Of a stretch of DNA of 53,402 bases, positions 1 to 9,771 are shown piece by piece (positions within the stretch are counted from its first letter, which is position 1; every line of letters starts with the position of its first letter). Under the pieces are notes generated by a model. The model searched no databases and was not told the origin of the DNA. It worked only from the letters and a program-made list of their open reading frames with translations. The translations under genes and the position numbers were made by a program. The stretch covers positions 1 through 53,402 of the forward strand of contig NZ_JACAOA010000014.1 in NCBI RefSeq assembly GCF_014049385.1, in the 5' to 3' direction. This stretch comes from Ruoffia halotolerans. Lineage in GTDB: Bacteria > Bacillota > Bacilli > Lactobacillales > Aerococcaceae.

Positions 1-332
1 CTAGCCAATATGTTGGAAAAGAAAATTATAAACATTCAGTAGTTTTAATATATATAAATTTTATAAATCATTTAATACGAGAAAATGAGTTATTATTCGC
101 TAATGACTTAATTGATAATATAATGAAAGATTTGATTAATACCAAGTATTTTTATGAAATAACTAAACTTAACTATTTAAAAGGCAAGTTAACAATAGCG
201 CAAGGTAATATAGAAGATGGACTTAAAATCGCTCAAAAATCCATAGATATCATGTATAATTTAGAGGCTTTTTCCATTGCACAGGCTCATAAAAAAGCAT
301 TAAAAGATTTTATAGATTCTCTTGAGAGTTAA
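1..332 (+). CDS. C-terminal part of an Rgg/GadR/MutR-like regulator (5' end outside window)
   Basis: The frame is open from base 3 to the stop at 330-332, so about 109 residues of a longer protein are visible; the ATG at 123 is internal. The visible part is all alpha-helical and TPR-like, with a helix-turn pattern around YLKGKLTIAQGNIEDG followed by a second helix pair ending in DFIDSLES. This resembles the C-terminal repeat domain of Rgg/MutR peptide-responsive regulators, which pair it with an N-terminal HTH. The HTH would lie outside the window, so the family call rests on pattern resemblance. A strong bidirectional terminator follows. Confidence 0.5.
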   Translation, partial: SQYVGKENYKHSVVLIYINFINHLIRENELLFANDLIDNIMKDLINTKYFYEITKLNYLKGKLTIAQGNIEDGLKIAQKSIDIMYNLEAFSIAQAHKKALKDFIDSLES

Positions 333-522
333 AGTAAAGTTATATTTTTATACTTACTTTTTAACTGTTAGATCAATTGTTTATTAGTCAGAGTGTAAAA
401 ATTGTGTCTCTATCGTTTTAATAACGACACATTAGGTCGAGCTTATGAAAAAACAATTAATGAACTCATAATTTCTGTTGAACTTGAACTAAAGGAAAAT
501 TCCTAATACATTCAACTACAAA

Positions 523-560
523 AAAGTGTGACTTGTTTTTATTTACACAAGTCACACTTT
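523..560. terminator. Bidirectional terminator between the Rgg-like gene and the ABC operon
   Basis: A perfect 14-bp inverted repeat (AAAGTGTGACTTGT and its complement) encloses a 10-base loop. A-runs on the left and T-runs on the right make it usable on both strands. It ends the minus-strand ABC permease gene and probably also the plus-strand regulator. The rest of 333-522 holds no supportable gene. Confidence 0.85.
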
Positions 561-566
561 ATTTAT

Positions 567-1619
567 CTAGCTTCTCACTAACCTTTCAACTTTAAAGCTT
601 CCTGCGGTGAATAGAACCAGGCCATATAACGCAATGACTGGAATATTTGGTAAGATTGCTCCCGTGTCTAGAGATTCAAACAGCCAATAAAATGGTGAGA
701 TATATTGGATGAATGAGAAACTTGGTATATCTATAATACCTATGCCTAAGAACACAAAGACAATTGATAAGACAATACCTACCATTAGGATGACTTGATC
801 ATTTTTAAATAGTCTGAATAGGACCATCGTAAAGCCAGCGTTAAAGATACAAAAAGCAAGAATTGCAGCAATTATCACTGGGAGTTGCGTGATTGTAATA
901 CCGAATATTAAACAAATAAGCAAGATCACTAACATCGCTGAGATAAAATTATAGAGCGAGAAGGCTGCTAAAACACTACCTAATATTTGCCAACTGCGGG
1001 CATTTGTTACAATACTTCGGGTTAACACACCGTCACTTCTTAATTTATTCAAATCAGCACTCACTAAGCTACTTGCGTAACTCATGAAAAATATAGTCAT
1101 AAAAACTACGATGACTAAATTTCCATCAATGGGAGTATAACTTTGATTGATACTTGGTTCAGCAACTTGAATTTCTTCAAAGTCTACTCCTGCTTCACTT
1201 AAAGCATTCTCTGTCATTACTTCACTCAATACAGAGGTAAATTCGGATTCAAAGAATATATCATTATTTTCTCCATTGATACTATGCGATTTAATTCTGG
1301 AACCTTCCTCTGGAAAGTTAGCGGGAATTTCATAAATCATCGCTAACTCACTTTGTTCCAATTGATCAAAGGCCTCTTTAGAATCTGACGCAAAGTTAGC
1401 TTGTAAATTCTCACTCAGTCTTGGGTACACATTCTCCTCAACAAACTCCGAATGATTTAAGATAACAAACTCTTCACTTAAGTTCGCATTAGTATCAGAG
1501 GTGGTGATAAACATTAAACCGCCGACCATAAATAACGGCATAATGAAAGACATTGAGATGAGACCAATATTTTGGCAAATTCGTTTAAAGTGAAACCAAA
1601 CTAATTGCATGAATTTCAT
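567..1619 (-). CDS. ABC-2 type permease, LnrN-like
   Basis: A 350-residue membrane protein with one N-terminal membrane segment (about residues 18-38), a large extracytoplasmic loop (about 40-170) and five or six membrane segments in the C-terminal half. This is the usual plan of ABC-2 exporters that move hydrophobic drugs or lipids. It overlaps the preceding permease by 4 bp (ATG-A), so the two are translationally coupled, and the ATPase gene lies directly upstream. Gene order with the kinase and regulator matches linearmycin-resistance lnrJKLMN of Bacillus. The substrate cannot be read from sequence. Confidence 0.8.
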   Translation of the reverse strand: MKFMQLVWFHFKRICQNIGLISMSFIMPLFMVGGLMFITTSDTNANLSEEFVILNHSEFVEENVYPRLSENLQANFASDSKEAFDQLEQSELAMIYEIPANFPEEGSRIKSHSINGENNDIFFESEFTSVLSEVMTENALSEAGVDFEEIQVAEPSINQSYTPIDGNLVIVVFMTIFFMSYASSLVSADLNKLRSDGVLTRSIVTNARSWQILGSVLAAFSLYNFISAMLVILLICLIFGITITQLPVIIAAILAFCIFNAGFTMVLFRLFKNDQVILMVGIVLSIVFVFLGIGIIDIPSFSFIQYISPFYWLFESLDTGAILPNIPVIALYGLVLFTAGSFKVERLVRS

Positions 1620-2776
1620 AATGGTTTCAACTCCCTTCTGTTTCTCAGTTGAATAACGAAGAATACTAGTATGACACTAACTAATACGATTCCAACAGCT
1701 AGGCCGATATTCGCCGTCCAATCATTATTGAGAAGATAGTCAAACATCGGTTGAGAGAATATTTCTCGATAGTAGTTTTGATTAATTATCTTTCCAAATT
1801 CCCCACCTATAAGACGGTCAATGGGTAGAAAACCTAAAATCATATATAAAGATGTTAGGATGAGGTAAACTAAATTCACGTATTTATCTGGTATAAAATA
1901 ATATAAAATACTATTCAATACTTGGAATAAAAGAGCATATATAACTATCCAACCAAAATAAAACAAGGGATTCCCAACAAATGTCGTACTATCAATGAAT
2001 CGCCATATGACCATATACAAACTAGCTAAAAATGTATACGTTAGTGTGTCTGAGATGATACCGTAAATAACGTCTTGAGCGGGTGTCAGAGGGAGTACGC
2101 CAATTCTTTTTCTTAAACCCTTCATATCTTCGTTTGTCTTCAGACCTATACTTCCAGCTAAGGACAAGATAAAGATATAAACGAGGCCAGAAACAGAAAT
2201 ATATTGATTACTCGTTAAAGCTGATTGAGATTCATATTGTTCCTTTACAAATACTTGTTCACTTCTCAATTGAGACGCGAGTTCAAGTGAATGTATGAGT
2301 TCATCGACTGTAGCTTGATCTGACATTGCTCCCAATTCTTCGCCTAATTGTTGTTGATTGACTAAACTACTTTGAAAACTTGTAATTAATTGAGTAAGTA
2401 TTGCTTCTTCAGATGCTGAAGCATTTTCTTTAGATTCAATACTCACTAAAGTATCTTCTAAGCGTTGACTATATTCTGGTTGAAGATGAATAACAAACTT
2501 TGAATCATCATGACTTTCTACGATGTCCACATATGATTGCATGGTCTCATTACTGAAAGCATCAATGAAGACTTGCCCCACCTCCCCTTGATCTTCATTA
2601 TTAATACTGATTTCCACCGGATTACTTGTTTGTTCAGGAACAAAGGCTGAACTAAAGGAGAAGCCCATTAAGAGTGAGAAAAAGATTGGCATGGCAACAT
2701 ATAATGCCAGAATCGTCATCCATTGCTTAGCATTGGCTCGCATGTTTGTCTTAACGTAAGTCCATAATTGGCTCAT
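1616..2776 (-). CDS. ABC-2 type permease, LnrM-like
   Basis: A 386-residue partner permease: one N-terminal membrane segment (about residues 20-42), an extracytoplasmic domain of roughly 170 residues rich in Glu, Gln and Ser, then five or six membrane segments and a basic C-terminus (LRNRREL). The start has a strong Shine-Dalgarno (AAGGAGG) and lies 13 bp after the ATPase gene. Two different permease subunits with one ATPase suggest a heterodimeric channel served by a homodimeric ATPase. Confidence 0.8.
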   Translation of the reverse strand: MSQLWTYVKTNMRANAKQWMTILALYVAMPIFFSLLMGFSFSSAFVPEQTSNPVEISINNEDQGEVGQVFIDAFSNETMQSYVDIVESHDDSKFVIHLQPEYSQRLEDTLVSIESKENASASEEAILTQLITSFQSSLVNQQQLGEELGAMSDQATVDELIHSLELASQLRSEQVFVKEQYESQSALTSNQYISVSGLVYIFILSLAGSIGLKTNEDMKGLRKRIGVLPLTPAQDVIYGIISDTLTYTFLASLYMVIWRFIDSTTFVGNPLFYFGWIVIYALLFQVLNSILYYFIPDKYVNLVYLILTSLYMILGFLPIDRLIGGEFGKIINQNYYREIFSQPMFDYLLNNDWTANIGLAVGIVLVSVILVFFVIQLRNRRELKPL

Positions 2777-2789
2777 TAATAAAACCTCC

Positions 2790-3731
2790 TTAGTCTCTTA
2801 ATGTTTTTCCGGTGAGTTGTAAGAAAGATTCCTCTAGACTTAAAGCTTCTTTATTTAATGTCGTTAGTTCAATATTTTCTTCATTAATTAAAGTCATCAA
2901 TTCCTTTGTATTAAACTCAACGGGATCGACAATTAAGTGGAATGAATTATTTTCACTCACAACTTGTTGAACTCCTGGCAATCTCGTCGATAATTTCTCT
3001 TCAAAATCAAGTGGCGCTTGCTCCACTTCGATAAACCATTTCACTGTATCTTGAACTAATTGCTTAATCTTAGCTTGAGTTCCATAACCAATTTGTTGAC
3101 CATTATCTAATATGAATAAACGCTCACACAAGGCTTCTACTTCTTCCATGTAGTGTGAAGTATATAGAACGGTTGTACCGTACTCCTGATTCATATATTG
3201 AATAAATTCGAAAATCTTATTTCTTGACTGAGGATCCACCCCAACAGTCGGCTCATCCAGGATGAGAAATTTGGGTCTGTGAAGAATTGCGGCTGCGATA
3301 TTTAACCGTCTTTGCATCCCACCAGAGAACGTTTTAACTGCTTTTTTCGTATGTTCCGTTAACCCAACCACCTCAAGGCCTTCATTGATACGTTCTTTCA
3401 ACATGCGACCCGATAAACCATAAAGTCCACCAAAATATTCCAAATTCGAAGTCGCATTTAACTCTTGCATCAGAGCAATTTCTTGAGGTACTAAGCCGAT
3501 TTGTTCACGTACTTTTACAACATCTTGAGGAACCACGTGCCCATCGACTGAAATATCCCCTGAATTATATTGTGTCAGACCGGTAATAATATCAATCAAT
3601 GTTGATTTCCCAGCTCCATTGGGTCCAATTAGGCCAAAGCATTCCCCACTTTCAATCTCAAAGGAAACATTATCTAATACTTGATCTTTACCGTAACTCT
3701 TATATATATTGTTAATCTCTACATAGCTCAT
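2790..3731 (-). CDS. ABC transporter ATP-binding protein, LnrL-like
   Basis: Numbered from the chosen start, the 313-residue protein has a Walker A motif (GPNGAGKST, about 37-45), a Q-loop (LVPQE), the signature FSGGMQRR, Walker B (LILDEP) and the switch His (YTSHYMEE). A C-terminal extension of about 90 residues is typical of drug-exporting ATPases of the DrrA/BcrA/LnrL group. I chose the ATG at 3729-3731 because GGAGGG lies 6 bases upstream; a start at 3785 would fall inside the promoter. It is the first gene of the ABC transcript, separated from the two-component genes by a terminator and an operator-like palindrome. Confidence 0.9.
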   Translation of the reverse strand: MSYVEINNIYKSYGKDQVLDNVSFEIESGECFGLIGPNGAGKSTLIDIITGLTQYNSGDISVDGHVVPQDVVKVREQIGLVPQEIALMQELNATSNLEYFGGLYGLSGRMLKERINEGLEVVGLTEHTKKAVKTFSGGMQRRLNIAAAILHRPKFLILDEPTVGVDPQSRNKIFEFIQYMNQEYGTTVLYTSHYMEEVEALCERLFILDNGQQIGYGTQAKIKQLVQDTVKWFIEVEQAPLDFEEKLSTRLPGVQQVVSENNSFHLIVDPVEFNTKELMTLINEENIELTTLNKEALSLEESFLQLTGKTLRD

Positions 3732-3759
3732 AATTACCCTCCTCTTTATTTCCAACTTA

Positions 3760-3825
3760 AGTATAACTAAACATTGCTGTGTCAACTATTCACTGAGGTC
3801 ACTGATTCGAGTGACTTTAGTCACT
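3760..3825 (-). promoter_or_regulatory. Promoter and palindromic operator candidate for the ABC operon
   Basis: On the minus strand TTGACA (3780-3785) is followed 14 bases later by TATACT (3760-3765), a short spacer as found at activated promoters. Immediately upstream is a perfect palindrome AGTGACT-AA-AGTCACT (3810-3825), then further half-sites AGTGACC (3797-3803) and AGTGAAT (about 3788-3794). The cluster directly abuts the -35. I infer it is the binding site of the response regulator encoded next door. Confidence 0.55.
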
Positions 3826-3834
3826 ATTTTAAAA

Positions 3835-3878
3835 AACACCCTCAATAAACGCAGGAATTTGCATTTATAAAGGGTGTT
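3835..3878 (-). terminator. Terminator after the response regulator gene
   Basis: On the minus strand AACACCCT pairs with AGGGTGTT, with a second inner stem (ATAAA/TTTAT) and a following T-run. It lies 3 bp past the response-regulator stop and separates the two-component transcript from the ABC operon, which therefore needs its own promoter. Confidence 0.8.
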
Positions 3879-3881
3879 ATC

Positions 3882-4532
3882 TTAATTCATCAAGCCATTC
3901 TCATAAGCAAAAATAGCTAGTTGAGTTCTGTCTCTTAAATCGAGTTTATTTAAAATCGTACTAATATTATTCTTAACCGTTCCAATAGAGAGATATAAAG
4001 TGTCAGAAATTTCTTGATTATTTAAGCCGCTGGCTATAAGCAAGATCAGCTTAATTTCTTTCTCTGATAAATTAAAGTCCTTTCCATTAAAACTTTTACT
4101 TTGGAAGTTGGAGTGATTAGATAACATGGCTTGGCTAATCTTTCCGTCCAAAACGACATTATCATTAAAAACAATACGGATGCCTTCATGAATCTCTTCA
4201 TGGCTACTATCTTTGAGTAAGTAACCCGATGCTCCTAATTGCATCGATTGAGCGATGTACTCCACATCTTGGAAAGTTGTTAGAATTAATACTTTAATTT
4301 GAGGATGAGCTGCTTTAATTAACTCGGTCCCTTCGATCCCATTTGAATCTGGCATGCGAATATCCATGAGCACAACGTCGACCGGATTATGTTGGCAAAA
4401 TATCGCCGCTTCTTTACCACTAGTCGCCTCTCCAACAATCTCAATATCTTCAAAAGAACCTAGTAATATAGCTAAACCACCTCTGATGAGTTGTTCATCA
4501 TCAACGAGTAATACTTTGATTCTATCCGTCAT
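3882..4532 (-). CDS. NarL/LuxR-family response regulator, LnrK-like
   Basis: A 216-residue protein with a receiver domain (1-120) and a LuxR-type HTH (about 150-214). The acidic pair DDE (11-13), phospho-acceptor Asp in VLMDIRMP (about 57), Thr (ILTTF) and Lys (LLKDSS) are all present. The HTH carries the usual LSEKEIKLILLIASG and ISTILNKLDLRDRTQ segments. It overlaps the kinase gene by 11 bp and has its Shine-Dalgarno (GGGGGG) inside it. Its likely target is the palindrome upstream of the ABC genes. Confidence 0.9.
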   Translation of the reverse strand: MTDRIKVLLVDDEQLIRGGLAILLGSFEDIEIVGEATSGKEAAIFCQHNPVDVVLMDIRMPDSNGIEGTELIKAAHPQIKVLILTTFQDVEYIAQSMQLGASGYLLKDSSHEEIHEGIRIVFNDNVVLDGKISQAMLSNHSNFQSKSFNGKDFNLSEKEIKLILLIASGLNNQEISDTLYLSIGTVKNNISTILNKLDLRDRTQLAIFAYENGLMN

Positions 4533-5658
4533 AACTGCTGCCCCCCTTTGGTAATACGATTCTTACTTTAAAGCCTTTATTTAGAGCGGAATGAATCTGA
4601 ACTTTTCCACCTAATAACTTCGTCCGTTCTTTCATACCCGTAATGCCCATTTGCGGTTTAATCGTATCCGTTCCTTTTCCATTATCCATCATCGTTAAGA
4701 TAACCGTGGAATCCGTAAAGTGACATTGAATTCGAACTTCATCTGCTTGACTATGTTTACTACTGTTACTTAAAAATTCTTGAATCGCTCTCATAAATAA
4801 TAACTCTTGTTCAGGCGATAAGCTCCAAAGTAATTGATTATTATTAAAATAAACTTTAATCGGACTATTATGCTCAAAATCTGAAATGATGTGGTGCACC
4901 TGCTCAATAAAAGCAAACTTTTGATAATGTTTAGGCTTTAATTGGTGAATCACTTGGCGAACATCTGATAAGCCTTCTTTAGTAAAGTGATGTAATTGCT
5001 TTAACATAGCTGATGCTTGTGGCATCTTTTCCTCTGTCAATTTCTCAATGGCTGCCAATTGGATGACGATGGTCGATAAAGTATGCCCTACCGTATCATG
5101 TAAATCCCTAGAAATTCGGTTCCTCTCATTAAGGGTATGAATTTCCTCCATCGCAATCATTTGTGCCTTTTGCTCTATCAACCGCTCTTCTTGCTCATCT
5201 GCTTGAGTGCGAAACTCATAAAGACTAGTTTCTTGTACTTCTAAACGGGTTGCTTGTTCGGCTAAATAACCACATATGATAACGATACTCACTGTGAACA
5301 TTAAATAATCCACCTGCGGCCAAATCGTGAGCGTTGACCATATAAACCCCGAAACAATCGCCATTAAAGATAATATAAGTACAGTCTTTTTCCGTGAAAA
5401 TAACTCTCTTAATTCAATGGTTAAAAGTCCTAGCATCAAATATGGAAAGGATGGCAGTAGCCATATATTGATTAAGGCTAAAAGACACAATACAACACTA
5501 TTTATCTGTTTATATTGCAAACATTCCATATAAAACCAACCTAAATGAAAGCAAATAATCCAAATAAAAAACCAAAAGAAATTACTTTGCCAAAAACTTT
5601 CTAAAGGGAAAAATTGCCCCATACTTAAGATTAATAATATATATTTAATCACTTTCAT
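4522..5658 (-). CDS. Membrane sensor histidine kinase (HisKA_3 type), LnrJ-like
   Basis: A 378-residue kinase. Five or six short membrane segments fill the first 130 residues with hardly any extracellular loop, so the signal is probably sensed in or at the membrane. A coiled-coil linker (about 135-175) leads to the dimerisation helix with phospho-acceptor His in SRDLHDTVGH. The HATPase domain follows, with the N box (EFLSNSSKHS), DNGKG and GITGMKER. This intramembrane-sensing plan is shared with LnrJ, LiaS and DesK. It is cotranscribed with the downstream regulator. The inducing compound is unknown. Confidence 0.9.
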   Translation of the reverse strand: MKVIKYILLILSMGQFFPLESFWQSNFFWFFIWIICFHLGWFYMECLQYKQINSVVLCLLALINIWLLPSFPYLMLGLLTIELRELFSRKKTVLILSLMAIVSGFIWSTLTIWPQVDYLMFTVSIVIICGYLAEQATRLEVQETSLYEFRTQADEQEERLIEQKAQMIAMEEIHTLNERNRISRDLHDTVGHTLSTIVIQLAAIEKLTEEKMPQASAMLKQLHHFTKEGLSDVRQVIHQLKPKHYQKFAFIEQVHHIISDFEHNSPIKVYFNNNQLLWSLSPEQELLFMRAIQEFLSNSSKHSQADEVRIQCHFTDSTVILTMMDNGKGTDTIKPQMGITGMKERTKLLGGKVQIHSALNKGFKVRIVLPKGGSSYDG

Positions 5659-5746
5659 ATATTCACCTCATCTTTTACATATTTAAATATAACAGACGCC
5701 AAGTATGAATGGTAGATTTTACATAATTTCTAGGTAAATAGAAATA

Positions 5747-5775
5747 CCCCACCAGACAAAATCTGTCTAGTGGGG
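5747..5775 (-). terminator. Terminator after ileS
   Basis: Stem CCCCAC(C)AGACA with TGTCTAGTGGGG, followed on the minus strand by a T-rich tail (TATTTCTATTT), 17 bp past the ileS stop. Confidence 0.85.
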
Positions 5776-5792
5776 CAATTTAACTACTCTAA

Positions 5793-8585
5793 TTATTCAG
5801 CTGCTTCCTCGAAATACTCTGGGAAGTGTGATTCTACGATTGAGAAACAACGGTGACATAATTCTGGTGCCGCCTCAATTGTTCCAACTTCTGGTCTTAC
5901 CGCACGACAACGGTCACAAGTATGACCTTCTGCCGGCTGAACTTTAACACCAAAGCCGTCATAATCAACGACTGAACCATCAGCTTCATCAGCTAAGTGT
6001 AAGTCTAAGGCAGATACGATTAATAATTGATCTAAATGATCACTTAGAGCATTCAATTGATCAATTGTCTCTTGATCTGTATAGACAGTTGCTTTTGCTT
6101 CAAATGATTTCTTGATTGGGTGTTCTTCATCATTTTTTGCATTTTCTAAACCTTTAGCAACAGCTGACTCCACTTTGAAGAAGACATCCCATTCTTTAAC
6201 AGTTTCTTTGTCTTGAGAAACGTCTTCGAATTTAGGTAAGTCTTGTAATTGAACAAAACCTTCTGCTCCTGGTAATTCTTTCCAAGCTTCTTCCATAGTA
6301 TGAAGTAAGATTGGTGATAATAATGGAATGAAACCTTCAAGAACTGTATAAATAACAGTTTGCATTGCACGACGCGCTTTAGATTCTGCCGCTTCAATAT
6401 AAACGACATCTTTTGCAAAGTCTAAGTAGAACGCTGATAAATCAACAGTAATGAAGTTAATTACTCTCTTAAAGATCGTTGAGAATTCATAATTTTCATA
6501 AGCTTGTGTTACTTCATTAACTAAAATACGATATTTAGCAAGAATATATTGATCAACTTTAGCTAAGTCACTTTCAGCAATCTTATCTGTTTCAGGATTG
6601 AAATCAAATAAGTTTGATAACATAAAGCGGACCGTGTTACGAATCTTACGGTATGATTCTGATACTTGTTTTAAGATGTCTTTAGAGATACGTACGTCAT
6701 TCTCATAATCCACACTTGAAACCCACAGACGGATAATATCTGCACCTAATTCTTCAGTAATCTCTTCCGGTGTAATAACGTTACCAATTGATTTACTCAT
6801 TTTTTGACCTTTACCATCCATTACAAATCCTTGAGAAAGAACTGATTTGTATGGTGGGAAACCATTAACAGCCACTGAAGTTGTAAAACTTGAGTTGAAC
6901 CATCCTCGGTATTGGTCAGATCCTTCTAAGTACATATCAGCAGGGAATTTTTGGTCTTCACGGACTTGTAATACCCCAGCATATGATGTACCTGAGTCAA
7001 ACCACACGTCCATAATGTCATTTTCTTTAGTAAATTTACCATTTGGACTATCAGGATGAGTGAATCCTTCAGGTAATAAATCTTTAGGTTCTCTTTCAAA
7101 CCAAACGTTTGATCCAAACTCTTCAACTAATTGAGCTACATGTTCAACTGTTTCAGTTGTTAAGATAGGTTCTCCATTTTCTGCATAGAAGATTGGTAAT
7201 GGCACTCCCCATACACGTTGGCGAGAAATTACCCAGTCACCACGATCACGGATCATATTATACATACGACGTTCGCCCGATGGGTGATACCACTTCACAT
7301 CATTTTCAACTGAGTTTAATAACTCATCGCGGAATTTGTTAATCGAAGCAAACCATTGTGGTGTCGCACGGTAAATAACAGGTTTCTTAGTACGCCAGTC
7401 ATGTGGGTAGCTATGTTTGAATTTCTCGTCAAATAATAAAGCTCCAGTTTCACGCATCTCTTCTACGATGACTTTATTCCCTTTAAGGTAGAACATTCCT
7501 TCATATCCGGGTGCTCCATCTGTAAAGTGCCCGCGGTCATCAATAGGAGAAAGAACATCTAAGCCATATTTTTGCCCAACAATGTAGTCATCTTCCCCGT
7601 GTCCAGGTGCTGTATGAACGACACCAGTACCGGCATCTAATTCAACGTGGTCACCTAACATTAATAATGATTCACGATCATATAACGGATGTTGTGCAGT
7701 TAAACGGTCAAATTGCTCCCCTTTATATTCTGCTTCGATTGAGTAATCTTCCCAGCCAATTTTCTTAGCAACTGCTTCTAGTAAAGCTTCCGCAACAATA
7801 AATTTACGTCCATCAACATTGACTAAAACATATTTAGCATCTGCCTTTACAGATAAACCTAAGTTTGAAGGTAATGTCCAAGGTGTCGTTGTCCAGATTA
7901 CGAACTCAGCATCTGCTGGTACAACATCTTTGCCATCTTTTACTTTGAAGGCAACGAAAATAGAAGGTGACGTAACGTCTTTATATTCAACTTCTGCCTC
8001 AGCTAATGTTGATTCACTTGAAGGTGACCAGTAAATTGGTTTTAGTCCTTTATAGATATATCCGCGTTCAGCCATTTGACCAAAGATACGGATTTGTTGA
8101 GCTTCATATTCGGGTTTTAAAGTTAAATACGGATTATCCCATTCACCAGTCACACCTAAACGCATAAAGTCTTCTTTTTGATTTTCAACTTGTTTTAATG
8201 CATACTCCTCACATAATTTACGGAATTCAGCGACAGACATACTCTTACGGTCTACGCCATCAGCATTAACTAAGGCTTGTTCAATTGGTAAACCATGTGT
8301 ATCCCAACCAGGAACATAAGGTGAGCTGTATCCAGCCATAGAATGGTAACGTACAATAAAGTCTTTAGTTACTTTATTTAATGCATGCCCCATATGTAAT
8401 TTACCATTCGCATACGGAGGTCCATCATGTAATATCCATGAAGGACGTCCTTCATTTTTCTCTTGAATTTTCTCGTACATGTCAGCGTCTGACCATTCTT
8501 TTTGTAATTCTACTTCTTTAGTAGGTAAATTTGCGCGCATGGCGAAATCTGTTTTACCTAAATTTAATGTATCTTTTAGTTTCAT
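5793..8585 (-). CDS. ileS: Isoleucyl-tRNA synthetase
   Basis: A 930-residue class I synthetase that charges tRNA-Ile. The HIGH box is HMGH (in LHMGHALNK) and the KMSKS box is intact in [12 protein letters not shown]. The CP1 editing domain carries the conserved WTTTPWTLP and [11 protein letters not shown] stretches. The C-terminus has a zinc finger (CDRC...CHRC). I chose the ATG at 8583-8585 because GGAGATAATA precedes it; the TTG at 8597 overlaps that Shine-Dalgarno. Length and motifs match the bacterial type. A T-box leader lies directly upstream. Confidence 0.97.
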   Translation of the reverse strand: MKLKDTLNLGKTDFAMRANLPTKEVELQKEWSDADMYEKIQEKNEGRPSWILHDGPPYANGKLHMGHALNKVTKDFIVRYHSMAGYSSPYVPGWDTHGLPIEQALVNADGVDRKSMSVAEFRKLCEEYALKQVENQKEDFMRLGVTGEWDNPYLTLKPEYEAQQIRIFGQMAERGYIYKGLKPIYWSPSSESTLAEAEVEYKDVTSPSIFVAFKVKDGKDVVPADAEFVIWTTTPWTLPSNLGLSVKADAKYVLVNVDGRKFIVAEALLEAVAKKIGWEDYSIEAEYKGEQFDRLTAQHPLYDRESLLMLGDHVELDAGTGVVHTAPGHGEDDYIVGQKYGLDVLSPIDDRGHFTDGAPGYEGMFYLKGNKVIVEEMRETGALLFDEKFKHSYPHDWRTKKPVIYRATPQWFASINKFRDELLNSVENDVKWYHPSGERRMYNMIRDRGDWVISRQRVWGVPLPIFYAENGEPILTTETVEHVAQLVEEFGSNVWFEREPKDLLPEGFTHPDSPNGKFTKENDIMDVWFDSGTSYAGVLQVREDQKFPADMYLEGSDQYRGWFNSSFTTSVAVNGFPPYKSVLSQGFVMDGKGQKMSKSIGNVITPEEITEELGADIIRLWVSSVDYENDVRISKDILKQVSESYRKIRNTVRFMLSNLFDFNPETDKIAESDLAKVDQYILAKYRILVNEVTQAYENYEFSTIFKRVINFITVDLSAFYLDFAKDVVYIEAAESKARRAMQTVIYTVLEGFIPLLSPILLHTMEEAWKELPGAEGFVQLQDLPKFEDVSQDKETVKEWDVFFKVESAVAKGLENAKNDEEHPIKKSFEAKATVYTDQETIDQLNALSDHLDQLLIVSALDLHLADEADGSVVDYDGFGVKVQPAEGHTCDRCRAVRPEVGTIEAAPELCHRCFSIVESHFPEYFEEAAE

Positions 8586-8619
8586 TATTATCTCCAATCT
8601 GATTGATTTATTTAAACAT

Positions 8620-8820
8620 AAAAAACGCCCCTAAAAAAGGGACGTTATAAACGCGGTACCACCCAAATTAATAAGTTATCCCTAAAGATGACTTATTCAC
8701 TCTACATGTTAACGCTATTTAAGCGGTTATGATTACTTACTTTCACCATAACAAACACAAAGATGATATTAATCAAAGGAGGGACTGCCAAGCTTTCACC
8801 ACTCTTGACTCGCTAAAAGT
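8620..8820 (-). ncRNA. T-box riboswitch upstream of ileS
   Basis: The conserved T-box GGTGGTACCGCG is at 8652-8663 (minus strand), followed by a terminator hairpin (AACGTCCC/GGGGCGTT plus T-run, 8620-8646). Stem I occupies the 5' part, with the candidate isoleucine specifier ATC in AATATCATC (about 8764-8772). Uncharged tRNA-Ile would stabilise the antiterminator and switch ileS on. The leader begins only about 20 bp after the divIVA stop, so its promoter must overlap divIVA or lie farther upstream. Confidence 0.92.
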
Positions 8821-8843
8821 ATCCTAAGATTAACTTGTTCTTA

Positions 8844-9731
8844 TTAATCTTTTGGTAATTCAATTCTAATTGTTTGTCCTAATACACTTTCACGACGTTG
8901 AGCTGCACGTTTTTCGCGTTCAGCTTCAGCTTGTGCTTCTTCATCAATCATCGCTTCTAATTCTGCGTGTCTAGAATCAACTTCTTGCTCTTCTGGCTCA
9001 ACATTATTTAATAACTCATCACGATTTAAATCAACTCGTGTCGCTTCAGTATCTTCATGATCAGCTACACCAAAAGTTGCCGGATAATCTACTTCTGGAG
9101 TAGGTTCTGGCGCGTTTCTGATTTCTTCTTCAACAAAGCGATCATTTGTAATTTCATGCGCTGCATTAAAATCAGCACTGTTCTCTTCTTCAAGTCGATC
9201 TACGCGTTGGTTCACTCGTTGATTTGTTGCTTCATGGAAGTGATCAGGATTAAATTGTGATTCAATCTCTTCATCAAATAATCTATGATACTCTTCACTC
9301 GTTACAACTTCAAGTTGTTGGCGAATCATTTGCTCTAGTTTAGTACGGTAAGATTTGCTTGAACGGCGTAATGCATCAGATTCAGTGACAATATTTTTAG
9401 CTGTATCTGAAGCACTATTAATCATTCGATCTGCTTCTCTTTCAGCTTCGAATAAGATAAGTTCTGCTTCTTTACGTGCGTTTTGTTTCAAGCGATCTGC
9501 TGCTTCTTGAGCGACTACAATTGAACTGTTTAATGAGTCTTGTAATTGTGCAAAATACTCATTTTTTTCTTTTGATGCTGCTAATTCTTTCTTAAGTTCA
9601 TTATTCTCCGCAATCATCTTTTCAAAGTCCGCAACAATTATATCTAAATAATCATTAACCTGGTCTGAGTCATATCCGCGAAACTTCGAATTAAATTCTT
9701 TATTTAATATTTCGTTAGGTGTTAATACCAT
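8844..9731 (-). CDS. divIVA: Cell-division initiation protein DivIVA
   Basis: A 295-residue coiled-coil protein that binds curved membrane at septum and poles. The N-terminal lipid-binding segment MVLTPNEILNKEF and the FRGYDSDQVNDYLD motif are typical. Two coiled-coil blocks follow (about 25-75 and 75-160), then an acidic low-complexity tail (about 165-285, rich in Glu, Ala, Asp) ending in a short conserved-looking TIRIELPKD. The ATG at 9729-9731 is preferred over the upstream TTG because MVLTPNEI is the family N-terminus and AAAGGA precedes it. It sits at the usual place downstream of ylmH. Confidence 0.93.
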   Translation of the reverse strand: MVLTPNEILNKEFNSKFRGYDSDQVNDYLDIIVADFEKMIAENNELKKELAASKEKNEYFAQLQDSLNSSIVVAQEAADRLKQNARKEAELILFEAEREADRMINSASDTAKNIVTESDALRRSSKSYRTKLEQMIRQQLEVVTSEEYHRLFDEEIESQFNPDHFHEATNQRVNQRVDRLEEENSADFNAAHEITNDRFVEEEIRNAPEPTPEVDYPATFGVADHEDTEATRVDLNRDELLNNVEPEEQEVDSRHAELEAMIDEEAQAEAEREKRAAQRRESVLGQTIRIELPKD

Positions 9732-9771
9732 GAATTTACAAATCCTTTCAAATATATTCAAGTTATATAAT

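Noticed and set aside
400-508. Short open stretch ending at about 508 (…GRAYEKTINELIISVELELKENS)
   Set aside because: It has no start codon or Shine-Dalgarno and only about 37 codons. It might be a decayed gene end but I cannot support it.
3732-3785. Longer ABC ATPase starting at 3785
   Set aside because: The extra 18 residues overlap the promoter elements, while GGAGGG sits correctly before the ATG at 3729-3731.
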